The translations under genes were made by a program, and so were the position numbers. A DNA stretch of 62,753 nt from Paracoccaceae bacterium. GTDB lineage: Bacteria; Pseudomonadota; Alphaproteobacteria; Rhodobacterales; Rhodobacteraceae. This document shows, piece after piece, positions 37,765 through 46,265 of this stretch (positions within the stretch are counted from its first letter, which is position 1; each line of letters starts with the position of its first letter). The stretch lies in NCBI GenBank assembly GCA_947449875.1, contig CANFSY010000003.1, positions 1 through 62,753 of the forward strand, written 5' to 3'. The notes under the pieces were generated by a model that was not told the DNA's origin, did no database searches, and was given only the letters and a program-made list of their open reading frames with translations.

Positions 37765-38556
37765 ATGACATCTGCAAATGTGCTGGCCAGTCTGGCTGGA
37801 ATGCTGGCCTCGGGCGGGGTTGAGGTGGTCGATTGCACGGGGGTTCTGGGGCCAGACACCCCCTTGTTGAAACTGCCGCCGGATTTCGCCAAGGACACGC
37901 CCAAGATCGAGATTCACACGATTTCCAACTATGACCAGAACGGCCCCTTCTGGGCGTGGAACTGGCTGAAAGTGGGCGAGCATTCGGGCACCCACTTTGA
38001 CGCCCCTCATCACTGGATCACCGGCAAAGACTACGCCGATGGCTACACCGACACGCTGGCCGTGCAACGTTTGGTCGCCCCCGTCAACGTGCTGGACTTT
38101 GCCGCCGATTGCACCGCCAACCCCGACTTTTTGCTGACCATCGACCACGTCAAAGCGTGGGAGGCAAAGCACGGCGCCATCAATGCCGGGGAATGGGTCG
38201 TGCTGCGCAGCGATTGGGATAAGCGAAGCCATGACGAGAACCTGTTCCTGAACGCCGACGAAACCGGCCCCCATACCCCCGGGCCGACCGCCGAGGTGAT
38301 TGAATACCTGCTGTCCAAAGGCATCGTGGGGTGGGGCAGCCAATGCATCGGCACCGATGCGGGCCAAGCGGGCGGCATGACCCCGCCCTTTCCAGCGCAT
38401 AACCTTTTGCACAAGAACAACTGCTTCGGTCTGGCCAGCCTTGCCAACCTTGACCGTCTGCCCGCCAAAGGTGCGATCCTGATTGCAGCGCCTTTGAAGA
38501 TCAAGAACGGCACAGGTTCGCCCATCCGCGCTTTGGCACTGGTTCCGCGGGGGTAA
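37765..38556 (+). CDS. Cyclase family metal hydrolase, isatin-hydrolase-like
   Basis: The 263-residue protein belongs to the cyclase/kynurenine-formamidase family. The metal motif is HSGTHFDAPHHW with His73, His77, Asp79 and His83, followed by Trp84. The length matches characterised isatin hydrolase. Kynurenine formamidases normally carry a Glu in an ENL motif near the C terminus; here the region reads FGLASLANLDRLP, with Ser225 instead. I recall a serine at that position acting in the proton path of isatin hydrolase, but this needs alignment. Isatin hydrolase opens the lactam of isatin to isatinate using Mn(II). GGGAGA precedes the ATG at 37765. Neighbours (IOR-like enzyme, anthraniloyl-CoA genes) support an indole route. 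Confidence 0.75.
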   Translation: MTSANVLASLAGMLASGGVEVVDCTGVLGPDTPLLKLPPDFAKDTPKIEIHTISNYDQNGPFWAWNWLKVGEHSGTHFDAPHHWITGKDYADGYTDTLAVQRLVAPVNVLDFAADCTANPDFLLTIDHVKAWEAKHGAINAGEWVVLRSDWDKRSHDENLFLNADETGPHTPGPTAEVIEYLLSKGIVGWGSQCIGTDAGQAGGMTPPFPAHNLLHKNNCFGLASLANLDRLPAKGAILIAAPLKIKNGTGSPIRALALVPRG

Positions 38557-38557
38557 G

Positions 38558-40114
38558 ATGCGGCCTGATCACGTCATCATAGGGTCTGGGATCAACGCTT
38601 TGGTGGCGGGCGCACTGCTCGCCCTCAAAGGCGACCGCGTGCTGCTGCTGGAACGGTCTGACCGGATCGGCGGCTGTCTGCGCACGGATCAGATCACCCT
38701 GCCCGGCTTTCAGCATGACGTGATGGCCGCGACCTTTGTGCTGTTTATGACAGGGCCTGCGGGGGCCGCCCTTGGCCCCCATCTGGCGCGGCACGGGTTT
38801 GACTATTGCCACTCTGCCCACCCGACCGCCGTGCTGCGGCCGGATGGGTCAAGCTTGGTTCTGACGATGGACCGCACCAAGAACATCGCGGCGTTTAATG
38901 CACAGGCGGCGGGTGACGGCGATGCCCATGCCGCCGTGGTGGGCCAAATCGGGGCCGATGCGCCGTTTTTGTTTGCGCTGCTCGGCGGAAACCTGTGGTC
39001 TTGGGCCACGGTCAAGCTGCTCTTTGCGCAAGCCCGCAAGCGCGGGTTGCGCGGGTTGGCGGCGTGGTTTGGCCAAGCCTTGGGGCCTGCAAGGGGCTGG
39101 CTGGAAACCGATTTTCAAAGCCCCACGGTGCAGGCGCTGTTTGCCCCTTGGGTGCTGCATTGCGGCCTTACCCCTGACAGTGCTTATTCCGGCCAAATGG
39201 CCAAAGTCATCGCCTTTGCGCTAGAAGCCGCAGGTGCGCCCATCGCCAAAGGCGGGGCTGGCAAAGCGGCCGAGGCCTTTGCCAAGCTGATCGCCGAACA
39301 GGGCGGGCAGATCAGGGTCAATGCCGATGTCGATCGGATTTTGGTGCAAGAGGGCCGCGTGCGCGGTGTCAGGCTGGCGGGCGGGGAAGAGATTGCCTGC
39401 GCGTCGGTCTTAGCCTCGGTTGCGCCTGGCCAGTTGCAGGGGCGGTTGCTGGCGGATGTGAACCTGCCGCAAGATCAGGCGGCGGCCAAGGCGTTTCGGT
39501 ATGGGCGGGGCAATTTCCAACTGCATTACGCGCTGGATAGCATGCCGGAATGGCTGTCAGACGGCTTGGAAGATGTGGCGCTGATCCACCTGTCAGACGG
39601 GATCGACGCCGTGTCGAAATCGGCAAACGAGGCAGAGCGCGGGATGCTGCCAGCCACCCCCACGATCTGCGTGGGCCAACCGCATCGGCTGGACCCGTCG
39701 CGCTGCCCAGAGGGCAAAGCCATCCTTTGGCTGCAAATTCCCGATGCGCCGCGTGTGATCAAAGGCGATGCGGCAGGTGAAATTGCGGCACGGCAGTGGG
39801 ACGGCGCGAAAGAGGCTTTTGCCAACCGGATCGAGGCGATCCTTGCGAGCCACATCAAGGATTTCGCCAAGATCAAACTGGCGCGCACAGCCTATTCCCC
39901 TGCTGATCTGGAAGCCATGAACATCAATCTGGTCGGCGGCGACCCTTACGGCGGGCAGTGCAGCCTTGACCAGTTCTTTATCTGGCGGCCCTATGCCCAC
40001 GGGGCGGGCGGGCAAATGGTGCGGGGGTTGCAGCATATTGGCGCGTCCACCCATCCCGGCCCGGGCTTGGGCGGCGGATCGGGCTTTTTGGCGGCCAAGA
40101 GGTTGGGCGCATGA
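38558..40114 (+). CDS. NAD(P)/FAD-dependent oxidoreductase, phytoene-desaturase-like (second paralogue)
   Basis: The 518-residue protein has HVIIGSGINALVAGALLAL at the N terminus and the C-terminal GLQHIGASTHPGPGLGGGSGFLAAKRL FAD segment. It parallels the gene at 36066 (both have VGGD-like stretches followed by FxxRPxxxG and G-rich tails) and may act with it. It begins one base after the cyclase stop and its own stop overlaps the MarR start, so cyclase, this gene and MarR are co-transcribed. Substrate unknown; oxidation of an indole-ring intermediate to isatin is one possibility. Confidence 0.8.
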   Translation: MRPDHVIIGSGINALVAGALLALKGDRVLLLERSDRIGGCLRTDQITLPGFQHDVMAATFVLFMTGPAGAALGPHLARHGFDYCHSAHPTAVLRPDGSSLVLTMDRTKNIAAFNAQAAGDGDAHAAVVGQIGADAPFLFALLGGNLWSWATVKLLFAQARKRGLRGLAAWFGQALGPARGWLETDFQSPTVQALFAPWVLHCGLTPDSAYSGQMAKVIAFALEAAGAPIAKGGAGKAAEAFAKLIAEQGGQIRVNADVDRILVQEGRVRGVRLAGGEEIACASVLASVAPGQLQGRLLADVNLPQDQAAAKAFRYGRGNFQLHYALDSMPEWLSDGLEDVALIHLSDGIDAVSKSANEAERGMLPATPTICVGQPHRLDPSRCPEGKAILWLQIPDAPRVIKGDAAGEIAARQWDGAKEAFANRIEAILASHIKDFAKIKLARTAYSPADLEAMNINLVGGDPYGGQCSLDQFFIWRPYAHGAGGQMVRGLQHIGASTHPGPGLGGGSGFLAAKRLGA

Positions 40115-40572
40115 AAGACTCTGCGCCGCGTTTGGGGGAAATTGGTCTGGCCAATTACCCGCCTTATCTGATGAACCGCATCATGGGGCGCTATAACGCG
40201 GCCATTCGGGCAGAGATGGCCAAACTGGGCCTGACCACGCCCAAAATGCGCGCGCTTGCGGTGCTGTCGGTGATGGATGGGCAGGTGATCGGGCAACTGG
40301 CGGTGCATGCCATTGTCGAACAATCCACCCTGTCACGCGCCATAGATGCGCTGGAAGCAGAGGGCATGGTCCGCCGCGCCGCAGACGGGGCTGACAGCCG
40401 CTTGGTGCGGGTGTTTATCACCGAGGTAGGCCGCACCGCCTTTGACGCGCTTTGGCCGCATATGGCGGGCACCTATGCTGATCTTTTCGCGGGCATCACC
40501 CCCGACGAACAGCGCGCCTTCGTGGCGACTTTGCAGAAAATCCACGCCAATATCGGCAAAGCAGAGGTGTGA
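40111..40572 (+). CDS. MarR family transcriptional regulator (first)
   Basis: The 153-residue protein has the MarR winged helix: an N-terminal helical stretch, then VIGQLAVHAIVEQSTLSRAIDALEAEGMVRRAADGADSRLVRVFITEVGR, where the recognition helix is followed by the DSR-type wing. It probably represses or activates the island in response to an aromatic ligand, as MarR proteins commonly control auxin and aromatic degradation. Its gene is embedded between the oxidoreductase and iorA. The likely operator is at 37658-37673. Confidence 0.88.
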   Translation: MKDSAPRLGEIGLANYPPYLMNRIMGRYNAAIRAEMAKLGLTTPKMRALAVLSVMDGQVIGQLAVHAIVEQSTLSRAIDALEAEGMVRRAADGADSRLVRVFITEVGRTAFDALWPHMAGTYADLFAGITPDEQRAFVATLQKIHANIGKAEV

Positions 40573-40573
40573 C

Positions 40574-42721
40574 ATGGCAGAACGCTCTTTCAAAGCCGAG
40601 GTTGAACATCTGCGCTTGGGTGCGGGCGATACCTTTACCGGCGAGGGGATCTTGGCCATCACCAAGGCCCTGTTGGAAAACGGCGTGGGCTATGTCGGCG
40701 GCTATCAGGGCGCGCCGATCAGCCATTTGATGGACGTTCTGGCCGATGCCGAAGACCTTTTGGCCGAACTTGGCGTGCGCTTTGAAGCCAACGCCAACGA
40801 GGCGGCGGCGGCGGCGATGCTGGCGGCTTCGGTGCATTATCCCATTCGCGGGGCGGTGACGTTCAAGGGATCGGTGGGGGTCAATGTCGCCTCGGACGCT
40901 TTGGCGAATTTGGCCTCGTCGGGGGTGAACGGCGGGGCGCTGATTATTGTGGGCGAGGATTACGGCGAAGGCTCTTCAATCATGCAAGAGCGCAGCCATG
41001 CCTTTGCGATGAAGTCGCAGTTCTGGCTGTTAGACCCACGGCCCAATCTGACCTCGATCACCAAGGCCGTGGCGGATGGTTTTGCGCTGTCAGAGGCGTC
41101 AAATTCGCCGGTGATGCTGATGGTGCGCATCCGGTCGTGCCATGTGACGGGCAGTTTCGCCACCAAAGACAACCGCCGCCCGCCCTTATCGGTGCGCGAG
41201 GCACTAAGCGCGCCGCAGTCGGATTTCGCCCGCGTGGTGCTGCCGCCGATGTCGTATATCCACGAGCAGGACAAGATCAAAAACCGCTGGCCTGCGGCGG
41301 AACGCTTTATCGTCGAGCATGGTTTGAACGAGGTGTTCGGCCCGAAATCTGCCCCTGTCGGCTTGGTGCTGCAAGGCGGCATGTACAACGGCGTCATCCG
41401 CGCGCTGCAACGGCTGGGATTGGCGGATATCTACGGCGCCTCGCAGGTGCCGCTGTATGTGCTGAACGTGACCTATCCGCTGGTGTCGTCAGAGTTCTTG
41501 GAGTTCTGCGCGGGCAAGGACCAGATTCTGGTGATCGAAGAGGGTCAGCCAGAGTTTATCGAACAACAACTGACGACCTACCTGTACCGCGCCGGGTGGC
41601 ACGTGAAGTTGCACGGCAAAAACATTTTGCCGATGGCAGGCGAATACACCGGCCAAGTGATGCTGGACGCGATCACGGATTTTCTGCGAAAATCCTCGCC
41701 AGACCTGCTGCCGTCGCTTGTGCGCGCGCCCAACCAAGACCGCCCCAAAGTGCCCGACCTGTCCAAGACCGTGCCGATCCGCCCGCCGGGGTTTTGCACG
41801 GGTTGCCCGGAACGCCCGATTTTTGCGGCGATGAAGCTGGCGCAGAAGCAGACGGGCAAGTTGCAGATCACCGCCGATATCGGCTGTCATTTGTTCGGCA
41901 GCCTGCCACCGTTTGAAATTGGCGGGGCGACGATGGGCTATGGCCTTGGCCCCGCCGCCAACGCCGCCTTTGATGGCGGGGGCGAGCGGCGGGCGATTTC
42001 GATCATCGGGGACGGGGGGTTTTGGCACAACGGCTTGAGCTCGTCCTTTGGCAATATGGCGTTTAACAAGTCGGACTCGGTCGCGGTGATCGTTGACAAT
42101 TACTATTCGGCGGCGACCGGCGGGCAGGATATTTTGTCGTCGCGTGCGACCAATGCCACCAAGAAAACCCAGCATCCGATATCAAAGGCGCTGAAGGGCG
42201 TGGGGATAGATTGGGTCCGGCAGGTGAACCGCACCTATGACGTGGGCCATATGCGCGATGTGCTGGTCGAGGCGCTGACGACCAAAGAGGCGGGGCCAAA
42301 GGTCATTATCGCCTCGTCGGAATGTATGCTGAACAAGCAGCGCCGCGAAAAGCCGCTGGCGGCTGCGGCGATCAAGGAAGGGCGGCGGGTGCAAGCGCCG
42401 CGCTTTGGCGTGGATGAAGACATTTGCACCGGCGATCACGCCTGTATCCGGCTGTCGGGGTGCCCTTCGCTGGGGTTAAAGACGCTGGACGATCCGCTGC
42501 GCGATGACCCCGTGGCGTCGATCGACCAAAGCTGTGTCGGCTGCGGCAATTGTGGCGAGGTGGCGGATGCCGCCGTGCTGTGCCCCAGCTTTTACCGTGC
42601 CGATGTGGTGCACAACCCGTCAGCCTTTGAACGGCGCTGGGCGGGGGTTCGCGCCCGTGTGATCGGCTGGCTGCAAGCCCGCCGCGCCGCGCGGCGTTTG
42701 GTCTTTGCAGGTGCCGCATGA
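40574..42721 (+). CDS. Indolepyruvate ferredoxin oxidoreductase alpha-like subunit (2-oxoacid oxidoreductase with ferredoxin domain)
   Basis: The 715-residue protein has the pyruvate-oxidoreductase-type N-terminal domain (VGGYQGAPISHL, AVTFKGSVGVNVASD), CTGCPERP near residue 408, a TPP-binding GDG near residue 478 with downstream N, and two ferredoxin-like cysteine clusters near residues 617-665 (CTGDHACIRLSGC and CVGCGNC). It belongs to the IorA group, which oxidatively decarboxylates aryl 2-oxoacids to aryl-CoA with reduction of ferredoxin. AGAGG precedes the ATG. Since isatinate is 2-aminophenylglyoxylate, an aryl 2-oxoacid, this enzyme could form anthraniloyl-CoA from it; that is my inference. 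Confidence 0.85.
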   Translation: MAERSFKAEVEHLRLGAGDTFTGEGILAITKALLENGVGYVGGYQGAPISHLMDVLADAEDLLAELGVRFEANANEAAAAAMLAASVHYPIRGAVTFKGSVGVNVASDALANLASSGVNGGALIIVGEDYGEGSSIMQERSHAFAMKSQFWLLDPRPNLTSITKAVADGFALSEASNSPVMLMVRIRSCHVTGSFATKDNRRPPLSVREALSAPQSDFARVVLPPMSYIHEQDKIKNRWPAAERFIVEHGLNEVFGPKSAPVGLVLQGGMYNGVIRALQRLGLADIYGASQVPLYVLNVTYPLVSSEFLEFCAGKDQILVIEEGQPEFIEQQLTTYLYRAGWHVKLHGKNILPMAGEYTGQVMLDAITDFLRKSSPDLLPSLVRAPNQDRPKVPDLSKTVPIRPPGFCTGCPERPIFAAMKLAQKQTGKLQITADIGCHLFGSLPPFEIGGATMGYGLGPAANAAFDGGGERRAISIIGDGGFWHNGLSSSFGNMAFNKSDSVAVIVDNYYSAATGGQDILSSRATNATKKTQHPISKALKGVGIDWVRQVNRTYDVGHMRDVLVEALTTKEAGPKVIIASSECMLNKQRREKPLAAAAIKEGRRVQAPRFGVDEDICTGDHACIRLSGCPSLGLKTLDDPLRDDPVASIDQSCVGCGNCGEVADAAVLCPSFYRADVVHNPSAFERRWAGVRARVIGWLQARRAARRLVFAGAA

Positions 42722-44250
42722 CCTTGCATCCCGCGCCGATGGACCCGAACCTGTCGCAGATCATCAAGCTGGCCGTGCTGGCCGTGGGGGGGCAGGGCGG
42801 CGGGGTTCTGACGGGCTGGATCGAGGATGTCGCCCGTGCGCATGGCTATGCGGCGCAGGCGACCTCGGTTGCGGGGGTGTCGCAGCGCACGGGGGCGACG
42901 GTCTATTATGTCGAAATGGCCCCCGCTTCGGGCGGGGTGCCGATCTTTTCGCTGATGCCTGCGGCAGGCGATGTCGACATCATGATCGCCGCCGAGATGA
43001 TGGAGGCGGGCCGCGCCATTATGCGCGGGTTTGTCACACCAGAGCGCACGACGCTGATCGCCTCGACCCACCGCGCTTTGGCGGTGTCGGAAAAGATGGA
43101 ACCGGGCAATGGGATTGCCAATTCCGATGAGGTCATGGCCGCAGCGGGGTTGATGGCCAAGCGGTTCATCGCGGCGGATTTTGAAACGCTGGCGGTGCAG
43201 AACGGGTCGGTGATTTCGGCCGCGTTGTTTGGGGCTTTGGCGGGGTCTGGGGCGCTGCCCTTTCCCAAAGCGGGGTTCGAGGCGGCGATTGCGAAGGGTG
43301 GCAAGGGGATCGAAGGCTCGCTTCGGGCCTTTGGCGCGGCCTATGCGGCGGCGCGGGGGGAAAGTGTCGCCCCGGCGCCAAAGGTTGCCAAATCCTCTGC
43401 TGCACCCAGCGTGACAGGGCCTGCGCGCTTGATGGAAAAATGGGCGGGCCTGACCGCGCGGGTGCAAGCAATGCCCGAGCCTGTGGCAGAGATGGCGCAG
43501 GCAGGGTTGCAAAAGGTGGTGGATTTTCAGGACCTGTCCTATGGGGCCGCCTATCTGGCGCGGGTGGAAGCGGTTCTGGTGCGCGACGAGGCCGCGCAGA
43601 GGTTTGCGCTGTCTGTGGCGGCGGCCAAGTATATCGCCAATGCGATGTGCTATGACGATGTGATCCGCGTGGCCGATCTGAAAACGCGCGGGCCAAGGTT
43701 TGCGCGCATTGCCAAAGAGATGCGGGTGAAAGACGGCAACCTGCTGCACCTGACCGAATTCATGCACCCGCGCGCCGAAGAGATCGCGGGGATGTTGCCG
43801 GTGCGCTGGGGTCAGCGGGTGCTAGGGAGTGCGCGTTGGATGGCGCGGTTGGAGCGGTGGTTTTCCAAAGGGCGTCATCTGCGCACCGATGGGTTGGCGG
43901 CCTATGTCACGCTATACCTGTTGGGCGGCATGAAGTTCTGGCGGCTGCGCACCCTGCGCCATGCGCAAGAAGTGGCGCATCTGGAGGGCTGGCTTGCCGC
44001 CGCGCTGGCCTATCTGCCGCGCTATGACTTGGCGGTCGAGGTGGTCAAATGCCGCCGCTTGGTGAAGGGCTATTCTGACACCCATGCGCGGGGTCTATCG
44101 AAGTTTGACCGCGTTCTGGCTGGGGCTGCCTTGGTTGCCAACCGCGACGACGCTGCCGATTGGGTGCGCCGTTTGCGGGAAGCGGCTTTGAAAGATGAAG
44201 AGGGCAAGGCATTGGACGGGGCATTGGCCACGATCCGCAGTTTTGCCTGA
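42718..44250 (+). CDS. Indolepyruvate oxidoreductase beta-like subunit with C-terminal extension
   Basis: The 510-residue protein begins with the IorB gamma-type domain (LAVGGQGGGVLTGWIEDVA, TSVAGVSQRTGATVYYVEM) over about 190 residues. A long helical C-terminal extension follows that resembles the DUF6537 domain found in the fused IOR enzymes of aerobic proteobacteria. It therefore seems to be half of a split form of that large enzyme. It starts on the iorA-like stop (ATGA), so the two subunits are made together. A hairpin and the 27-bp repeat follow it. Confidence 0.85.
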   Translation: MTLHPAPMDPNLSQIIKLAVLAVGGQGGGVLTGWIEDVARAHGYAAQATSVAGVSQRTGATVYYVEMAPASGGVPIFSLMPAAGDVDIMIAAEMMEAGRAIMRGFVTPERTTLIASTHRALAVSEKMEPGNGIANSDEVMAAAGLMAKRFIAADFETLAVQNGSVISAALFGALAGSGALPFPKAGFEAAIAKGGKGIEGSLRAFGAAYAAARGESVAPAPKVAKSSAAPSVTGPARLMEKWAGLTARVQAMPEPVAEMAQAGLQKVVDFQDLSYGAAYLARVEAVLVRDEAAQRFALSVAAAKYIANAMCYDDVIRVADLKTRGPRFARIAKEMRVKDGNLLHLTEFMHPRAEEIAGMLPVRWGQRVLGSARWMARLERWFSKGRHLRTDGLAAYVTLYLLGGMKFWRLRTLRHAQEVAHLEGWLAAALAYLPRYDLAVEVVKCRRLVKGYSDTHARGLSKFDRVLAGAALVANRDDAADWVRRLREAALKDEEGKALDGALATIRSFA

Positions 44251-44271
44251 AAAAGCGGGGCGCAGCCCCGC
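44250..44271 (-). terminator. Intrinsic terminator for the minus-strand 3-hydroxyacyl-CoA dehydrogenase gene
   Basis: The stem GCGGGGC (44255-44261) pairs with GCCCCGC (44265-44271) around a 3-base loop. On the minus strand it is followed by five T (44254-44250). On the plus strand it also forms the hairpin after the iorB-like gene. Confidence 0.75.
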
Positions 44272-44276
44272 GCCCC

Positions 44277-44303
44277 GGGATATTTGGGCAAGTATGAAAG
44301 GGG
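44277..44303 (+). repeat. 27-bp dispersed intergenic repeat, copy 2
   Basis: It begins GGGATATTTGGGC and ends AAGTATGAAAGGGG, differing at one base from copy 1 (34427-34453, opposite strand). As in copy 1, it follows a GC-rich hairpin directly after a stop codon, here that of the iorB-like gene. Confidence 0.75.
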
Positions 44304-44310
44304 AATGGCT

Positions 44311-45408
44311 TTAGGTTGGGGGCTGGTAGCGCGCTTTAAGATGCGGCGGGGCTTTAATCTGTAGGTCTGACAGGGTGGCGGCTATTTTGGCGGGGGAATG
44401 GCGGGCCGTCATCTCTGACGGGCCGCGGGGAAAATTCAGGCCGAGCTTGAGGGCTTGGTCGATGGCTTCGGCTGTCACCCCGCCTTGGGCCAAAAGCCAT
44501 GCGGCCTCGTTGGCGAGGGTGGCTTCGATGCGCAAGGCGATGGCTTCGGCATCGGGGGGCGGCGGGCCTGGGGGGGCGGGGAACAGGAAGCCTTGGCCGG
44601 ATTTGCGGCCCAGATGGCCTGCGGCGACTTGGGCTTTGAGCGTGTCAAAGACGTGGTAGCGCGGGTGGTTCAGGGCGGTTTGCAAGCCTTGGGTCGCGGC
44701 GAGGTTGATATCGGCCCCGATCAGGTCGATCAGCGACAGGGGGCCGATTTTGTAGCCTGCGGCCAGCATGGCGGCGTCGATGTCGCGGGCGGCGCGGCCC
44801 TCTTCCAACAGCGCCAGTGCTTCGCCGTAAAACGGGCGCGCGCAGCGGTTGACGATGAAGCCCGGGCTGTCAGGGCAGGTGATGACGGTTTTGCCGGCAG
44901 CTTCGGTCACCTGACGCGCCAGCGTTAAAGCTGCGGGGGCGGTGCCTGCGTGGGCGACCAGTTCCACCAGTTTCATCGCAGGCGCGGGGTTGAAAAAGTG
45001 CAGGCCCAGCACCCGTTCGGGGTGCGGCAGGCCTTGGGCGATGGCCGCGACCGACAGGGACGAGGTGTTGGTGGCAAGGAGGGTTTGGGAAGAAATGCAG
45101 GCGGCAAGCGCTGCAAAAAGCGTTTGCTTGGCGGGCAGGGTTTCCACAATGGCTTCGATGATCAGGACGGCGGGGGACAGGTCTTGCAGGGTTGGGACGA
45201 TGTGCAGGTTGGACAGCATCGCGTCCAGCGCGTCTTGGGCAAGCGCGCCCTTGGCCACGCGCGGTTCCAGACTGGCGCGCAGGCGGGATGGGGCACTGGC
45301 GCGGGCGGGTTCAAACGCATCGGTGGCCAGAACCCTATAGCCTGCGGCGGCGAAGACCTGCGCGATGCCAAGGCCCATTGTGCCCAAACCGACAACCCCG
45401 ATGATCAT
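44311..45408 (-). CDS. 3-hydroxyacyl-CoA dehydrogenase
   Basis: The 365-residue NAD-dependent enzyme has GVVGLGTMGLGIAQVFA (Rossmann), TNTSSLSVAAIAQGLPHPERVLGLHFFNPAP with the catalytic His, and FIVNRCARPFYGEALAL. It oxidises 3-hydroxyacyl-CoA to 3-oxoacyl-CoA. A second HCDH-C-like segment occupies the last 80 residues (EAAWLLAQGGV onward). The start overlaps the stop of the enoyl-CoA hydratase gene (one base), so the pair is co-translated. It is the minus-strand arm of the catabolic island, close to PaaC/PaaH-type enzymes of aromatic breakdown. Confidence 0.93.
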   Translation of the reverse strand: MIIGVVGLGTMGLGIAQVFAAAGYRVLATDAFEPARASAPSRLRASLEPRVAKGALAQDALDAMLSNLHIVPTLQDLSPAVLIIEAIVETLPAKQTLFAALAACISSQTLLATNTSSLSVAAIAQGLPHPERVLGLHFFNPAPAMKLVELVAHAGTAPAALTLARQVTEAAGKTVITCPDSPGFIVNRCARPFYGEALALLEEGRAARDIDAAMLAAGYKIGPLSLIDLIGADINLAATQGLQTALNHPRYHVFDTLKAQVAAGHLGRKSGQGFLFPAPPGPPPPDAEAIALRIEATLANEAAWLLAQGGVTAEAIDQALKLGLNFPRGPSEMTARHSPAKIAATLSDLQIKAPPHLKARYQPPT

Positions 45409-46157
45409 TATTCCCCCTTGAACACAGGTTTGCGTTTGTCCTGAAAGGCGCGGATGCCTTCGGTTTTATCTTGGCTGTCAAGCAAGGCTTCGAACCCTGC
45501 GCGTTCGGCCTCAAACGCCAAAGACGCTTCGCTTGCGATCAGCGCGCGTTTGGCGGCCATCAGCGCGAGGGGGGCGCGCTTGGCGAGGCGGGCGGCGATC
45601 GCCTCGCCCTCGGCCAAGGGGGTGGCAGAGGTATAGGCGGCGATGCCCCAAGACAGGGCGGTTTCGGCGTCAATCACCTCGCCCGTCAGGATCATGCGGC
45701 TGGCGCGGGCGCGGCCTGCCAGTGCCAGCAACCGCTGCCCGCCGCCTGCGCCGGGGATCAGGCCAAGGTTGGTTTCGGGCAGGCCCAGTTTGGCGGTGGG
45801 GCCCAGAACCATCATGTCCGCCATCAGGGCCAGTTCAAACCCGCCGCCCAAAGCAAAGCCTTCGACGGCGGCGATCAAGGGTTTGGGAAAGGCGCGGATG
45901 GCGGCCCAATGGGCCTTGCGCGGATCACGGGCGGCTTGGGCTGCGGTTTTGGTTTCAATCTCGGCAATGTCGGCACCGGCGGCGAAATTGCCGTTGGCCC
46001 CGGTTATCACCACGGCACGGCAGGCGGGGTCGGCGGCAAGCTGCGCCAAAACATCAACGATCTGCGCCAGAAGCGCGGTGTTCAGCGCATTGCGCACCGC
46101 TTGCCTGTTCAGGGTCAAGCGGGTGTAGCCTGCAAAGGTGTCAACGATCAGCTCCAT
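45408..46157 (-). CDS. Enoyl-CoA hydratase/isomerase (crotonase family)
   Basis: The 249-residue crotonase has TGANGNFAAGADIAEI for the first oxyanion strand, EGFALGGGFELALMADM for the second, and the active-site LPETNLGLIPGAGGGQRLL with Glu in the expected catalytic place. It would hydrate an enoyl-CoA in the lower pathway, feeding the adjacent 3-hydroxyacyl-CoA dehydrogenase. It is the first gene of the minus-strand pair and divergent from the ACMR-type fusion, separated by 108 bp that hold an inverted repeat. Confidence 0.92.
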   Translation of the reverse strand: MELIVDTFAGYTRLTLNRQAVRNALNTALLAQIVDVLAQLAADPACRAVVITGANGNFAAGADIAEIETKTAAQAARDPRKAHWAAIRAFPKPLIAAVEGFALGGGFELALMADMMVLGPTAKLGLPETNLGLIPGAGGGQRLLALAGRARASRMILTGEVIDAETALSWGIAAYTSATPLAEGEAIAARLAKRAPLALMAAKRALIASEASLAFEAERAGFEALLDSQDKTEGIRAFQDKRKPVFKGE

Positions 46158-46185
46158 ATCGCCATCTTCGCCGGTCGGCGGAAAA

Positions 46186-46215
46186 CTTCAAGCCGGAAAA
46201 TTTTAAACTTGAAAT
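46186..46215. promoter_or_regulatory. Candidate MarR operator in the divergent promoter of the anthraniloyl-CoA genes
   Basis: TTCAAG (46187-46192) and CTTGAA (46208-46213) are inverted arms. Within the site, the 16-bp imperfect palindrome ATTTTAAACTTGAAAT (46200-46215) matches its reverse complement at 12 of 16 positions. It lies between the divergent enoyl-CoA hydratase and fusion-enzyme genes and is the natural target for the MarR protein encoded at 49276. Confidence 0.45.
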
Positions 46216-46265
46216 TGTTTGGCGCAGGTGCATCTTTACGCCAACACGACAAAAGGGGAATGGCC

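Noticed and set aside
37765-38556. Kynurenine formamidase as the identity of the cyclase
   Set aside because: It remains possible, but the expected C-terminal Glu motif reads FGLASLANL and no kynureninase or tryptophan dioxygenase gene is nearby.
36066-40114. Carotenoid synthesis role for the two phytoene-desaturase-like proteins
   Set aside because: There is no phytoene synthase, cyclase or other carotenoid gene in the window, and the context is aromatic catabolism.
45471-46265. Upstream extension of the monooxygenase/reductase fusion to 1025 residues
   Set aside because: The extension is antisense to the enoyl-CoA hydratase gene, and the FAD motif begins right after the ATG at 46266.
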